DNA of 64,000 nucleotides from Shewanella frigidimarina (GTDB lineage: Bacteria > Pseudomonadota > Gammaproteobacteria > Enterobacterales > Shewanellaceae). A program made the translations under genes and the position numbers. Shown here in pieces: positions 11,893 through 20,435 of the stretch; the first letter of the stretch is position 1; each line of letters starts with the position of its first letter. The notes below the pieces were generated by a model that worked only from the letters and a program-made list of their open reading frames with translations, ran no database searches and was not told the origin of the DNA. The stretch lies in assembly GCF_003797125.1 (NCBI RefSeq), contig NZ_RKKE01000003.1, forward strand, positions 744,001 to 808,000, written 5' to 3'.

Positions 11893-13206
11893 GTGAGTAA
11901 ACAACGCAAGCTCGGGCTCACGAGCAAAATTTTAATTGGTATGGCTGCAGGCATAATTTTAGGCCTGTTGTTAAGGAATGTGTTCCCAGACAGTCTATTC
12001 ATTAAAGAATATATTACTGAAGGTTTCCTTCATGTCATCGGTACTATCTTTATTTCAAGCTTAAAAATGCTCGTTGTACCATTGGTGTTCATTTCACTGG
12101 TATGCGGCACAAGCTCGTTAAGTGACCCGTCTAAATTAGGTCGCCTAGGGGGTAAAACGATTGCTTTCTATTTATTTACCACTGCAATAGCACTCACTAT
12201 TGCGATTTTAGCTGCAGTACTTATCCACCCGGGTAATGCCAGTCTGGCAGGTAATGCTTTAGAATATACCGTTAAAGATGCACCAAGTTTGTCCGAGGTT
12301 CTTATTAATATAGTACCGACAAATCCGATGCAAGCCATGAGTGAAGGCAATATGCTGCAGATCATTATTTTTGCGGTAATTTTTGGATTTGCCATTTCTC
12401 ATATTGGTGAACGAGGTACTCGTGTTGCTTCATTCTTTAATGATTTGAATGATGTGATCATGCGAGTGGTGACGTTAATTATGCAACTGGCACCTTATGG
12501 TGTGTTCGCATTAATGGCTAAGCTGAGTTTAACGTTGGGATTAGAAACATTTGGTAGTGTCGTCAAATACTTCTTCCTCGTGGTTGCCGTTTTATTTATC
12601 CAAGGCTTAGTGGTTTACCCGACGTTATTAAAAATGTTCTCGGGTCTCAGCCCGTTAATGTTTTTACGTAAAATCCGCGACGTACAGCTGTTTGCTTTTA
12701 GTACCGCAAGTTCTAATGCAACATTGCCGGTTACCATTGAAACGGCTGAGCACAGAATGGGCGTTGACAACAAAATAGCGTCATTCACTTTACCACTTGG
12801 TGCCACACTCAACATGGATGGCACCGCCATTATGCAGGGTGTTGCTACGGTATTTATTGCTCAAGTATTTGGTATTGAACTGAGCATCATGGATTACGCT
12901 ACTGTTGTGGTAACGGCCACGCTGGCATCTATCGGTACTGCGGGTGTGCCTGGTGTAGGCCTTATTATGCTGGCAATGGTATTAAACCAAGTAGGTTTAC
13001 CTGTTGAAGGTATTGCCTTGATTATTGGTGTAGACAGAATGCTAGACATGATCCGCACAGCGGTGAACGTCACTGGTGATGCGGTAGCTACGGTGATCAT
13101 TGCCAAATCTGAAGGCGAATTTAATGAAGAAGTATTCAACGATTCGCAAGCAGGTAAAGCCGCCAAAAGTTTTGAAGAGCAAGTGCTTAATGCCAAAAAA
13201 CAATAA
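11893..13206 (+). CDS. Dicarboxylate/amino acid:cation symporter (DAACS family)
   Basis: A 437-residue inner-membrane transporter of the GltP/DctA family that takes up glutamate/aspartate or C4-dicarboxylates with Na+ or H+. Family motifs are clear: the serine-rich FSTASSNATLPVT re-entrant loop, LGATLNMDGTA with the NMDGT cation and substrate site, and GTAGVPGVG. Eight hydrophobic segments plus two hairpins fit the fold. The start is GTG with AAGGA at 11881-11885, seven bases upstream; no nearby ATG fits. Substrate cannot be read from sequence alone. A strong terminator follows, so the gene stands alone, divergent from the Ig-like lipoprotein gene. Confidence 0.9.
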   Translation: MSKQRKLGLTSKILIGMAAGIILGLLLRNVFPDSLFIKEYITEGFLHVIGTIFISSLKMLVVPLVFISLVCGTSSLSDPSKLGRLGGKTIAFYLFTTAIALTIAILAAVLIHPGNASLAGNALEYTVKDAPSLSEVLINIVPTNPMQAMSEGNMLQIIIFAVIFGFAISHIGERGTRVASFFNDLNDVIMRVVTLIMQLAPYGVFALMAKLSLTLGLETFGSVVKYFFLVVAVLFIQGLVVYPTLLKMFSGLSPLMFLRKIRDVQLFAFSTASSNATLPVTIETAEHRMGVDNKIASFTLPLGATLNMDGTAIMQGVATVFIAQVFGIELSIMDYATVVVTATLASIGTAGVPGVGLIMLAMVLNQVGLPVEGIALIIGVDRMLDMIRTAVNVTGDAVATVIIAKSEGEFNEEVFNDSQAGKAAKSFEEQVLNAKKQ

Positions 13207-13223
13207 TTAAGCTTAACCTATAT

Positions 13224-13252
13224 AAAAAAGCGCTAATTTAGCGCTTTTTTAT
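13224..13252 (+). terminator. Terminator of the DAACS symporter gene
   Basis: AAAAAAGCGCTAA pairs with TTAGCGCTTTTTT around a very short loop, 20 bp after the stop; strong in both directions. Confidence 0.9.
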
Positions 13253-13317
13253 TATCTTTTTCCTGCATAAATGTGCCATTATCATCAACTTACATTGAAG
13301 TAAGCTCTCATAGACAT

Positions 13318-13359
13318 CAACAAATTGATATGAACAAATAGATATCAACAAATAGATAT
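13318..13359. repeat. Three 14-bp tandem units upstream of the LysE gene
   Basis: CAACAAATTGATAT, GAACAAATAGATAT and CAACAAATAGATAT lie head to tail, followed by a partial fourth. It is the spacer before the LysE-type gene, whose start is 45 bp on. Confidence 0.85.
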
Positions 13360-13404
13360 CAACAAAATCTCACCAGCTTGAATTTATAAAAAAACGGAAT
13401 ATAT

Positions 13405-14079
13405 ATGGACATGACTTTATTGGCTGGTTTAGCGGTTATTCACATTGTGGCATTAATGAGCCCAGGACCTGACTTTGCCATTATCGTTAAAATGGCCACA
13501 CAGCAAACACGCTTAACAGCGCTTTATTGTGCCTTAGGCATTGCTGTCGCTATCTTAATTCACACTTTTTTGTCGTTGATGGGCATCAGTGTGATGATCC
13601 AACAGTCTCATGTTGCCTTTATGGCCGTGCAACTGATTGGCAGTAGCTATTTAGCATGGATGGGATATGGGGCGCTCAAATCAGCGATCACCAGTATTAT
13701 CAGCAAACGCCGTAATGTAGACACGCCATCAATGCAGCAAAATGTGGCAAAAGCGGCGCTGGTATCATCATTAAAGGGATTTAAAATTGGACTATATACC
13801 AACCTACTGAATCCTAAAGCATTGATATTTTTTATTACTTTATTTTCTGTATTAATTACACCGCTAGTCAATTACCAAACAAAAATTGCCGCCACGGTAT
13901 TATTATTTGTGTTGTCATTGGCGTGGTTTAGCTTACTCGCACTGATCTTATCAAAACCTCGAGTACAGCAAAAATTGCTCGCGGCCAATACCGTTATAGA
14001 TCTACTCGTTGGGATTATTTTTATTGCCGTTGCAGTCACGATTGCTAATAATATAATCCATCAAATTATCTCTCAGTGA
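13405..14079 (+). CDS. LysE/RhtB family exporter
   Basis: A 224-residue inner-membrane protein of the LysE/RhtB superfamily, which exports amino acids or homoserine lactones. The N-terminus contains the family signature MSPGPDFAIIVK (about residues 17-28) and the central segment NLLNPKALIFF matches the conserved LNPK motif. Six hydrophobic segments are visible, the usual number. The start ATG is 18 bases after an AT-rich stretch with a weak AACGGA ribosome-binding site. It is not obviously in an operon. Substrate cannot be assigned. Confidence 0.85.
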   Translation: MDMTLLAGLAVIHIVALMSPGPDFAIIVKMATQQTRLTALYCALGIAVAILIHTFLSLMGISVMIQQSHVAFMAVQLIGSSYLAWMGYGALKSAITSIISKRRNVDTPSMQQNVAKAALVSSLKGFKIGLYTNLLNPKALIFFITLFSVLITPLVNYQTKIAATVLLFVLSLAWFSLLALILSKPRVQQKLLAANTVIDLLVGIIFIAVAVTIANNIIHQIISQ

Positions 14080-14130
14080 TAAACATGATTGAATTCGAGT
14101 AAATAAAAAGATGAATAAACTGACTATTTT

Positions 14131-14154
14131 GCTCAAACAGTTACCTGTTTGAGC
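14131..14154. terminator. Perfect hairpin between convergent genes
   Basis: GCTCAAACAG pairs perfectly with CTGTTTGAGC around TTAC. It sits between the LysE gene and the permease gene, which converge. It lacks a following T-run on either strand, so it may slow or end transcription only weakly or act as an mRNA 3' structure. Confidence 0.4.
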
Positions 14155-14192
14155 AATGACGCTAACCTTCTATCGCTCTAAACCAAGATACT

Positions 14193-15701
14193 TTAGCAAG
14201 CCTGTAAACGGTTGCGAGGGTAATGCAATAATCGTCGCGCTAAATAATCCACCACCACATTCAAACCCGCAGTGAACACCAGCAGCAATAATGCCCCACT
14301 AAAACGAATTTCAGAAAAATTACTGTCGACATAAAAGCCTAATGTCATTACCCCAAGCATGCCCAAGATGGCCGTTTCACGGATAATCACTTCAAATCGA
14401 TAAAACAACAGTCCCATAAAATGAGGGTATATAGCTGGCAGCACCAAATAACTGTACTGATCAATCCGCGGTCGATATGTCAGCGGAACGCTAACACTGT
14501 CGGCTTGACGTGACATTAAAAAGACCATCAGGCCACTATTGTGCAGCGCTAACGCGATAATCGCTGGCAACATCGACGGCCCTAATAGCATCATAAACAC
14601 AAAAGCCAATAAATACTCAGGCAATGAACGTAATATTAAATTCACGGCCCTCATGATTAAAATAACCACTTTTGGCATCATCAAACGAGTATTAAAAGGC
14701 AATAATACCAGCGTTAGCACATGGGTTAATCCCAAGGCACAAAAAGCCAGAACTAAGGTCGCGACCATCCCAGGAAACACTTGCTGGCTGATTAATGTAT
14801 AACTCCAGTTAACGAGCTGCGCCAGTTTATCTGTGTCAAACCAGCTCAAAAATGGTTGTCCTTGAAGCATAGGCGGTAAAACATCGACACTGATAAAGCG
14901 CCAAATGAGTTGTGAGTCGATAACAGGAATGGGGGGTAAGAAGTACACTGCAAGCGGTAAATACAGCCAAAGCATTATCGGTTTAGCCCAAAAACGTATA
15001 CTACCAATTAACAACACAAATAAGATTAATAGTGCACCACCTTGCTGATAATGCCCCTGACGAAAAGCGGATTCTAAATAAAACCCTAATGTTGGCATAC
15101 CAATAAAGCCCAACACGGCACTGCTCCGGAGCGCGCACTCAAAACGGTAACGAATATAATCGACAATCTGCGGATACATGTGCATCCATCGACCATATAT
15201 AAATGCAGACAGTTTATCGGTGCCTTTAGGCAGTGAAAATAAGGTATGCATTGGTGCTTGCTGTAAAATATCTGCAAACACACGAGCAAAAGTAGCAGCA
15301 TAAGGAAGCGCTATTGCTAAAATACCGGTAATGGCTGAAAGACCAAATATCTGTAAGAATATCAATGCCCAAAATATCTCATGTATAGCACGGATAAATG
15401 CACACATTGCCGCAACCAAAGGATGTTGATACCACAATGCGAGTGGAAAACCCAATAGCAACCCAATCGTAATCCCAAACAATGCAAAACTAATGGTTTG
15501 CCACAGCGCATCAAGTAAATACTCTGTCGCGAAAAAGTCAGGATGCACGAAGCCTTGCCACATGCGGCCAAGCTCAGACCAAGGGTCGAGTGCAATCACC
15601 TCAGTATCGGCAAAAAACCAACACACGGAGACCATAAGTAAAAGCAACAGAGTGATTTTCTGCCAATGCCCTACAAAAGAGTAACGACTGTAAGCAATCA
15701 T
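14193..15701 (-). CDS. ABC transporter permease, two fused PhnE-like domains
   Basis: A 502-residue inner-membrane permease in which two BPD_transp_1 domains are fused in one chain. Each half has about five to six membrane spans and a cytoplasmic EAA-like loop ending in the same pattern: RSSAVLGFIGMPTLGFYLES in the first half and RETAILGMLGVMTLGFYVDS in the second. That R-x-(S/T)-A-(V/I)-LG pattern is typical of the phosphonate (PhnE) permease family. With the ATPase and binding protein upstream on the same strand it completes an import system. PhnE is usually a single domain that dimerises, so the fusion supplies both halves. Substrate is argued from the binding protein. Confidence 0.85.
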   Translation of the reverse strand: MIAYSRYSFVGHWQKITLLLLLMVSVCWFFADTEVIALDPWSELGRMWQGFVHPDFFATEYLLDALWQTISFALFGITIGLLLGFPLALWYQHPLVAAMCAFIRAIHEIFWALIFLQIFGLSAITGILAIALPYAATFARVFADILQQAPMHTLFSLPKGTDKLSAFIYGRWMHMYPQIVDYIRYRFECALRSSAVLGFIGMPTLGFYLESAFRQGHYQQGGALLILFVLLIGSIRFWAKPIMLWLYLPLAVYFLPPIPVIDSQLIWRFISVDVLPPMLQGQPFLSWFDTDKLAQLVNWSYTLISQQVFPGMVATLVLAFCALGLTHVLTLVLLPFNTRLMMPKVVILIMRAVNLILRSLPEYLLAFVFMMLLGPSMLPAIIALALHNSGLMVFLMSRQADSVSVPLTYRPRIDQYSYLVLPAIYPHFMGLLFYRFEVIIRETAILGMLGVMTLGFYVDSNFSEIRFSGALLLLVFTAGLNVVVDYLARRLLHYPRNRLQAC

Positions 15702-15766
15702 TTAGGCATTATAAAAACGGGGATAGAATGAAGATAAATAGTTTAGCAGCATCGACATATTCATAT

Positions 15767-16444
15767 TTATGCCACTGCATGCTTTGGTGAATCAGCTAAA
15801 GCATAATGCTGTGATAAATGAGCCAGAGATAATTGGCCCGCTTTGTCATCTAGTACTACTTTGCCATCACTAATGACAATAATACGATCAAAGTTTGCTA
15901 ACGCTAGCTCGGCATCATGTAGCACACAAATAACACTCTGATGCGTTTGCTTAATCAAGTTTAGTAATCGTAAGCCCATTAGTGGATCTAATGCAGAAAA
16001 GGGCTCGTCGCCCATAAACACTGATTGTTGTTGAAATAACGCTCTGGCCAATGCCACACGTTGGCGCTGACCACCGGACAATTCACTGACTTTCTGTTGC
16101 AAAGGCACGGTTAGTTCTAATTGCTGGCAAATAGCGGCAATTTGTTGTTGCGGCTTATTAAATGGCAACAACAAATTAGCTAAATTATACCAACGGGAAT
16201 AACGCGCTAACCCACCAATAAACACATTGTGATACATCGACAGGTTATCAACTAACCCTTGTGCTTGAGAGCACAAGCAGGTTTGTTCGGCCAATTGTTG
16301 ATATAGGTGATGCAACAGCGTAGTTTTACCCACGCCTGAAGGGCCTAAAATAGCCACATGCTCATTTGCCTTAAATGACAAATTCACTTTAGGTAAAATA
16401 ATTTGCTGGTTATAACCTAAATCAACATCAACCAACGACAACAT
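15767..16444 (-). CDS. ABC transporter ATP-binding protein, PhnC-like
   Basis: A 225-residue ATPase subunit that energises the adjacent importer. Walker A is GPSGVGKTT, the ABC signature is LSGGQRQRVALARAL, and the Walker B region (SVFMGDEPFSALDP) carries the catalytic Glu. The switch His is in VLHDAE. Its start codon overlaps the stop of the binding-protein gene (TAATG), indicating translational coupling. The permease gene begins 65 bp downstream. It is somewhat shorter than typical PhnC (about 250 residues): the stretch between Walker A and the signature is compact. Confidence 0.88.
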   Translation of the reverse strand: MLSLVDVDLGYNQQIILPKVNLSFKANEHVAILGPSGVGKTTLLHHLYQQLAEQTCLCSQAQGLVDNLSMYHNVFIGGLARYSRWYNLANLLLPFNKPQQQIAAICQQLELTVPLQQKVSELSGGQRQRVALARALFQQQSVFMGDEPFSALDPLMGLRLLNLIKQTHQSVICVLHDAELALANFDRIIVISDGKVVLDDKAGQLSLAHLSQHYALADSPKHAVA

Positions 16445-17298
16445 TAATCGAGCATTCCAATTGTTTTTGCCACGCGCTCAATCGGTTCATAATCGCTATT
16501 TTTGGCAGGTACAAACGACTCACGCGGGAAACTGGCTAACAAATCTTTATCCGTCATACCAATTAACGTTTTAGTCAGCTTTTCTTTAAAGCCTGCACCA
16601 AATTTTTCATCAACTCCCGAATGTACCGTCCATTGATAATCAGGATAAGTAGGGCTTTCCCAAATCACTTTCACTTTACTGGTATCAACGTCACCATTTT
16701 CAACTGCAGTGTCCCATACTTTATAATTAACTGCGCCGACTTGATAAACACCTGCTTCAACTTGGCTAATAGTACGGCTATGGTCACCAGAAAAACCGAT
16801 GCGTTTAAAAATTTGTTCAATTGGCTTACCGGTATTTTTTTCAATAAAATACTGTGGCATTAAACGCCCTGAAGTTGAGTCTTTAGAACCAAAGGTAAAG
16901 GTATAATCGTTCAATAATGGGAAATTAGTTGAAGCAGCCATTTCAGTAGATTTATGAGCAATCAAATAACTCTTGAAAAACTGATCTTCAAAACCTTGGG
17001 CAATAGCCTCAGAACCGGGCACTAAACGACGCGCTTGCACACCAGATAAACCACCAAACCAAGCTAGTTGTACTTGGTTATTACGAAATGCTGTTACCGC
17101 TGCAGAATATGACTTTACCGGAATATATTTCACTTCCACGCCCAACTGCTCGGTTAAATAATCAGCCACTTTATCAAAGCGAGTCCGAAGCTGACTTTCA
17201 TCTTCATCTGGGATAGCAGTAAAGGTAAAAGTTGCACTTAATGCAACTGTCGAAAATAAACTTAAAAAGCTAGCCGATAATAAATGTGTTAGTTTCAT
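16444..17298 (-). CDS. Periplasmic binding protein, putative selenate/phosphonate ABC transporter
   Basis: A 284-residue periplasmic solute-binding protein with a Sec signal peptide (cleavage likely after ALSA, about residue 22). The mature N-terminus FTFTAIPDEDESQLRTRF, then VKSYSAAVTAFRNNQVQLAWFGGLSGVQARR and SEAIAQG, match what I recall of the putative selenate transporter subfamily of PhnD-like proteins (TIGR04553). That substrate label is itself a family prediction, so phosphonate, phosphite or another oxyanion remains possible. First gene of a three-gene operon with the ATPase and fused permease. It is transcribed divergently from a PhoPQ-like pair across a 238-bp gap. Confidence 0.82.
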   Translation of the reverse strand: MKLTHLLSASFLSLFSTVALSATFTFTAIPDEDESQLRTRFDKVADYLTEQLGVEVKYIPVKSYSAAVTAFRNNQVQLAWFGGLSGVQARRLVPGSEAIAQGFEDQFFKSYLIAHKSTEMAASTNFPLLNDYTFTFGSKDSTSGRLMPQYFIEKNTGKPIEQIFKRIGFSGDHSRTISQVEAGVYQVGAVNYKVWDTAVENGDVDTSKVKVIWESPTYPDYQWTVHSGVDEKFGAGFKEKLTKTLIGMTDKDLLASFPRESFVPAKNSDYEPIERVAKTIGMLD

Positions 17299-17536
17299 CT
17301 CAATCTTAAAAGTTAGTCGGTCAATGACGCTATTCTAACTTACCTGATACTTGATTACATCGACTAAGCCCTTTCAGGGCAAAAATGTTAGCAAAATAAT
17401 TATCACTAGCACCATGATGGTATTCAGTTTGAATATGGTTATCATAAAAGTCTGTTTAATATTTAACCTTTAAGGCTAGTAAGGTAATATAAGCCAGCAC
17501 ATTTCACATAAAGTGACTGCTTAACAAGGATGAATT

Positions 17537-18211
17537 ATGCGCATATTGGTTATTGAAGACGACCCTCTTTTATCACACCATTTACAGGTGCAGTTATCAG
17601 CTCAAGGTAATCAAGTGCAAGTGGCATTAACCGCAAAAGAAGGGTTTTATCAAGCCACTAATTATCCTATTGATGCTGCCATTATTGACTTGGGTTTGCC
17701 CGATCAAGATGGAATAAGCCTCATCAAAATGCTGCGTAATGCAGATGTTAAAGCACCTATTCTAATTTTAACCGCTCGACTAACGTGGCAAGATAAAGTC
17801 GAAGGGCTCAATGCAGGTGCAGACGACTACTTAGTTAAACCATTTCAAAAAGAAGAACTCATCGCCAGACTTGACGCTATAGTGCGCCGCAGCAGTGGTT
17901 TTGTTCGCTCAACCATCACCAGCGGTGCACTGCAAATAGATGTTGCAGCAAAACAAGTAACACTAAATCAAACACCATTAGAGATCACTGCCTTTGAATA
18001 CCTAATTCTGGAATACTTGATGCGTCATTGCCATGAGGTTGTCGCTAAACAGCGTTTACTGGATGTGGTCTATGCCGACAAAGAAGGCGACCCCAACACC
18101 ATTGAAGTGATGGTCAGCCGATTAAGAAAGAAACTAGCTCAAGGTGGAATAGAACAGTCCATCATTACCCTTCGCGGCCAAGGATATAAATTTAATCACC
18201 CATGCGACTAA
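17537..18211 (+). CDS. OmpR/PhoP-family response regulator
   Basis: A 224-residue two-component response regulator. The receiver domain (1-120) has the acidic pair ED-D at 7-9, phospho-acceptor Asp51 in IIDLGLPD, a Thr at about 79 and Lys101 in YLVKPF. The C-terminal winged helix (about 125-222) has the OmpR-type ending TLRGQGYKF. Overall similarity is to PhoP/QseB. Its 3' end overlaps the kinase gene by 10 bp, so the two are co-transcribed and coupled. The ATG follows AAGGATGA. Targets are unknown; a PhoP box could not be confirmed in the upstream gap. Confidence 0.9.
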   Translation: MRILVIEDDPLLSHHLQVQLSAQGNQVQVALTAKEGFYQATNYPIDAAIIDLGLPDQDGISLIKMLRNADVKAPILILTARLTWQDKVEGLNAGADDYLVKPFQKEELIARLDAIVRRSSGFVRSTITSGALQIDVAAKQVTLNQTPLEITAFEYLILEYLMRHCHEVVAKQRLLDVVYADKEGDPNTIEVMVSRLRKKLAQGGIEQSIITLRGQGYKFNHPCD

Positions 18212-19554
18212 TTTTACAACCTAAAAAACGCCTGCTTACAAGGATGTTCTTAACGTCCTTGAGTATTATCGCGTTAGTGGGATTTGGTCTGGCGTGGTTA
18301 ATTACCCTACTTCATGCCCAAAACCGCTATAACCAAACCACCAGCGCTTTAATCGCCCAATTACCCATCATTGCCGCAGAGTTTCGCGAAAACAATTTAA
18401 TCCCTATCACCCAAGCCCGTGAAGGTGATGACGTCGACACGCAATACATTATGGCTACCTGCAATAGTAGCTATAACACCTTATGGCGATCTGACTACGC
18501 TATCAGCTTAAACTTGAATAACATCTGTGAACAATATCTTGATATAAAAGATGATTTACCGCCTTTCTACCTCAACTTTAATGGCCAACAAAGCTACTTT
18601 GCTTACTTGCTCAGCATTGACGTTGAAACCGAAATGTATCATTTATTGATTTTGAAAGATGCCACTGCACTGAAAGCTGAACTCAATCAATTTAATCGAC
18701 TTACTTATTTTAGATTGGCAATGGTAATGGCTATTGCACTACTGCTTTTAGTGAGTGCAGCTTACTGGGGAATGCGGCCGTTAACTCAGCTAAAACAAGA
18801 GTTATTGCAGCTACAACAAGGACGTAAAAACAGCCTATCACAAGATTACCCCGTCGAATTACAAGGCATCACCACAGCGTTAAATCAACTTATGGACCAA
18901 ACAGACCAACGTCAAACTCGCTATCAAAATGCCATGAACGACCTTGCTCACAGCTTAAAAACGCGTCTCGCCGCCAGTATTGCCATCATTGATGATGACT
19001 CATTAGATCGCCAGCAACAGCATCAAAAAATACTTGAACAAATAAACGACATGGATCATTTAGTACAATATCAACTTAAACGCGCCATGTTAGGCCAACA
19101 AGGTTTACGTCAGCAACAAACCGTTATCGCGCCAATTGCTCAACAACTTGCGCAAATGCTCGATAAAATCTATCGAGACAAACATGTCATATTCACCCTA
19201 AACATATCACCTTCATTGCAACTACCACTCAGCAAAGGCGATGTTATGGAGCTATTGGGTAATCTGCTGGAAAATGCATTTCGCTTATGTGGCAATAACG
19301 TCATGATCAGCGCCGCTAGCCTCGATAACAATCTTATCCAACTCAGTGTGGAAGATGACGGCCCCGGCGTAGACAACGCCATTAAACAAAATATAATCCA
19401 GCGCGGTATGAGAGCCGATACTCAATCATCTGGGCAAGGAATTGGTCTAGCAGTATGCCATGAGCTCGTTAGCAGTTATGGCGGCACAATGACTATTGGT
19501 ACTAGCGAGCTTGGCGGAGCAGCTTTTGTCATTCAGCTCCCCGCAACAGCATAA
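18202..19554 (+). CDS. PhoQ-like sensor histidine kinase
   Basis: A 450-residue inner-membrane sensor kinase. Transmembrane helices lie at about 15-37 and 170-190 with a periplasmic sensing domain of about 130 residues between. A HAMP-like linker follows, then the dimerisation helix with phospho-acceptor His250 in NDLAHSLKTRL, the same H-box form as PhoQ (DLTHSLKTPL). The ATPase domain has the N box (LLGNLLENAF), G1 (EDDGPGVD) and G2 (GQGIGLAVC). The periplasmic domain contains three cysteines and acidic clusters (EGDDVD, DIKDD). In PhoQ acidic patches bind divalent cations, so Mg sensing is plausible but inferred. Confidence 0.87.
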   Translation: MRLILQPKKRLLTRMFLTSLSIIALVGFGLAWLITLLHAQNRYNQTTSALIAQLPIIAAEFRENNLIPITQAREGDDVDTQYIMATCNSSYNTLWRSDYAISLNLNNICEQYLDIKDDLPPFYLNFNGQQSYFAYLLSIDVETEMYHLLILKDATALKAELNQFNRLTYFRLAMVMAIALLLLVSAAYWGMRPLTQLKQELLQLQQGRKNSLSQDYPVELQGITTALNQLMDQTDQRQTRYQNAMNDLAHSLKTRLAASIAIIDDDSLDRQQQHQKILEQINDMDHLVQYQLKRAMLGQQGLRQQQTVIAPIAQQLAQMLDKIYRDKHVIFTLNISPSLQLPLSKGDVMELLGNLLENAFRLCGNNVMISAASLDNNLIQLSVEDDGPGVDNAIKQNIIQRGMRADTQSSGQGIGLAVCHELVSSYGGTMTIGTSELGGAAFVIQLPATA

Positions 19555-19624
19555 GCACGCAGCAGCAAAGTCATCAATCAAATAAGCATATAAAGCCACA
19601 ACTGGTTTTGCTCAACAGTAATCA

Positions 19625-20320
19625 CTAACTTAATGGCGCATAAAGTTGCTCGGCACGATTAAACATCGCCCAAGAAGTCGCAATATATTTATCGTTACTA
19701 ATGGGCACATTGCCACGATGGCTGTGTGTAAAACCCGCTGGAGCAATCACCATAGTGCCTTTTTTAGGGCTTATTTTACGTTGTTGATAATAAAACTCCG
19801 TTTCACCGCCCTCTTCAACATCATTCAGGTAAAACATGTATAACACCACCCGATGAAGCGCCTCATTATGGCCATTCTGTGGAAACTGCTCTGAATGCCA
19901 ATGCGGATATCCACCGACACCTTGCTGATAATGCTGCACATTAATGGTACCACTGCGGTACAAATACTTGGTTAATGCCGCCGACCTTGGCCGACCTAAC
20001 GCATCAAAATTATCAGGCGTTAACGTTTGTGGTTGACCATTTTCATCTGCTACTTGTACAGAAACAGCCCCCATTAAGGTTAATGAGTATTGGGTAAAAT
20101 AATCGCTAATATGGGTAAATGTCGACGCTAAGAGTTCATTTTTTAATTCGGCTAAATCATCAAAAGCATCTAACATTAAATCACGACTGCGCTTTTTCTC
20201 GGTATCTACACCAAAACCCGTATGACCAGGACCCACACTCGGATGCGTTTCAAATGCAGCAATTAAACGATCACATAAGTCATTACTTATCGCATTGGGA
20301 TATACTTCAATAAAATCCAT
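19625..20320 (-). CDS. 2OG-Fe(II) oxygenase (prolyl 4-hydroxylase-like)
   Basis: A 231-residue cytoplasmic protein with a double-stranded beta-helix of the P4H/2OG-Fe(II) type. The putative iron ligands are the histidine and acid in HWHSE (about 147-151) and the distal histidine in FTHSHRG (about 204-210); a lysine or arginine after it would bind 2-oxoglutarate. VVLYMFYLNDVEEGGETEF is a typical core-strand pair for this fold. Such enzymes hydroxylate protein or small-molecule substrates; the substrate here is unknown. It converges with the sensor kinase gene and no partner gene is adjacent. Confidence 0.8.
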   Translation of the reverse strand: MDFIEVYPNAISNDLCDRLIAAFETHPSVGPGHTGFGVDTEKKRSRDLMLDAFDDLAELKNELLASTFTHISDYFTQYSLTLMGAVSVQVADENGQPQTLTPDNFDALGRPRSAALTKYLYRSGTINVQHYQQGVGGYPHWHSEQFPQNGHNEALHRVVLYMFYLNDVEEGGETEFYYQQRKISPKKGTMVIAPAGFTHSHRGNVPISNDKYIATSWAMFNRAEQLYAPLS

Positions 20321-20435
20321 AGGGAGTAACTATTGTTAATAAATTTATAGTAGTATGCTGCCACGCAATTAAAGTGCCTGTAAAGGGCAATGCATAACAT
20401 AGCTAATTGTTCTTCAAAGTAACTATCGATTGAAT

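Noticed and set aside
17453-17469. Possible PhoP box before the response-regulator gene
   Set aside because: TGTTTA is present once, but the base pattern 11 bp later does not repeat it.
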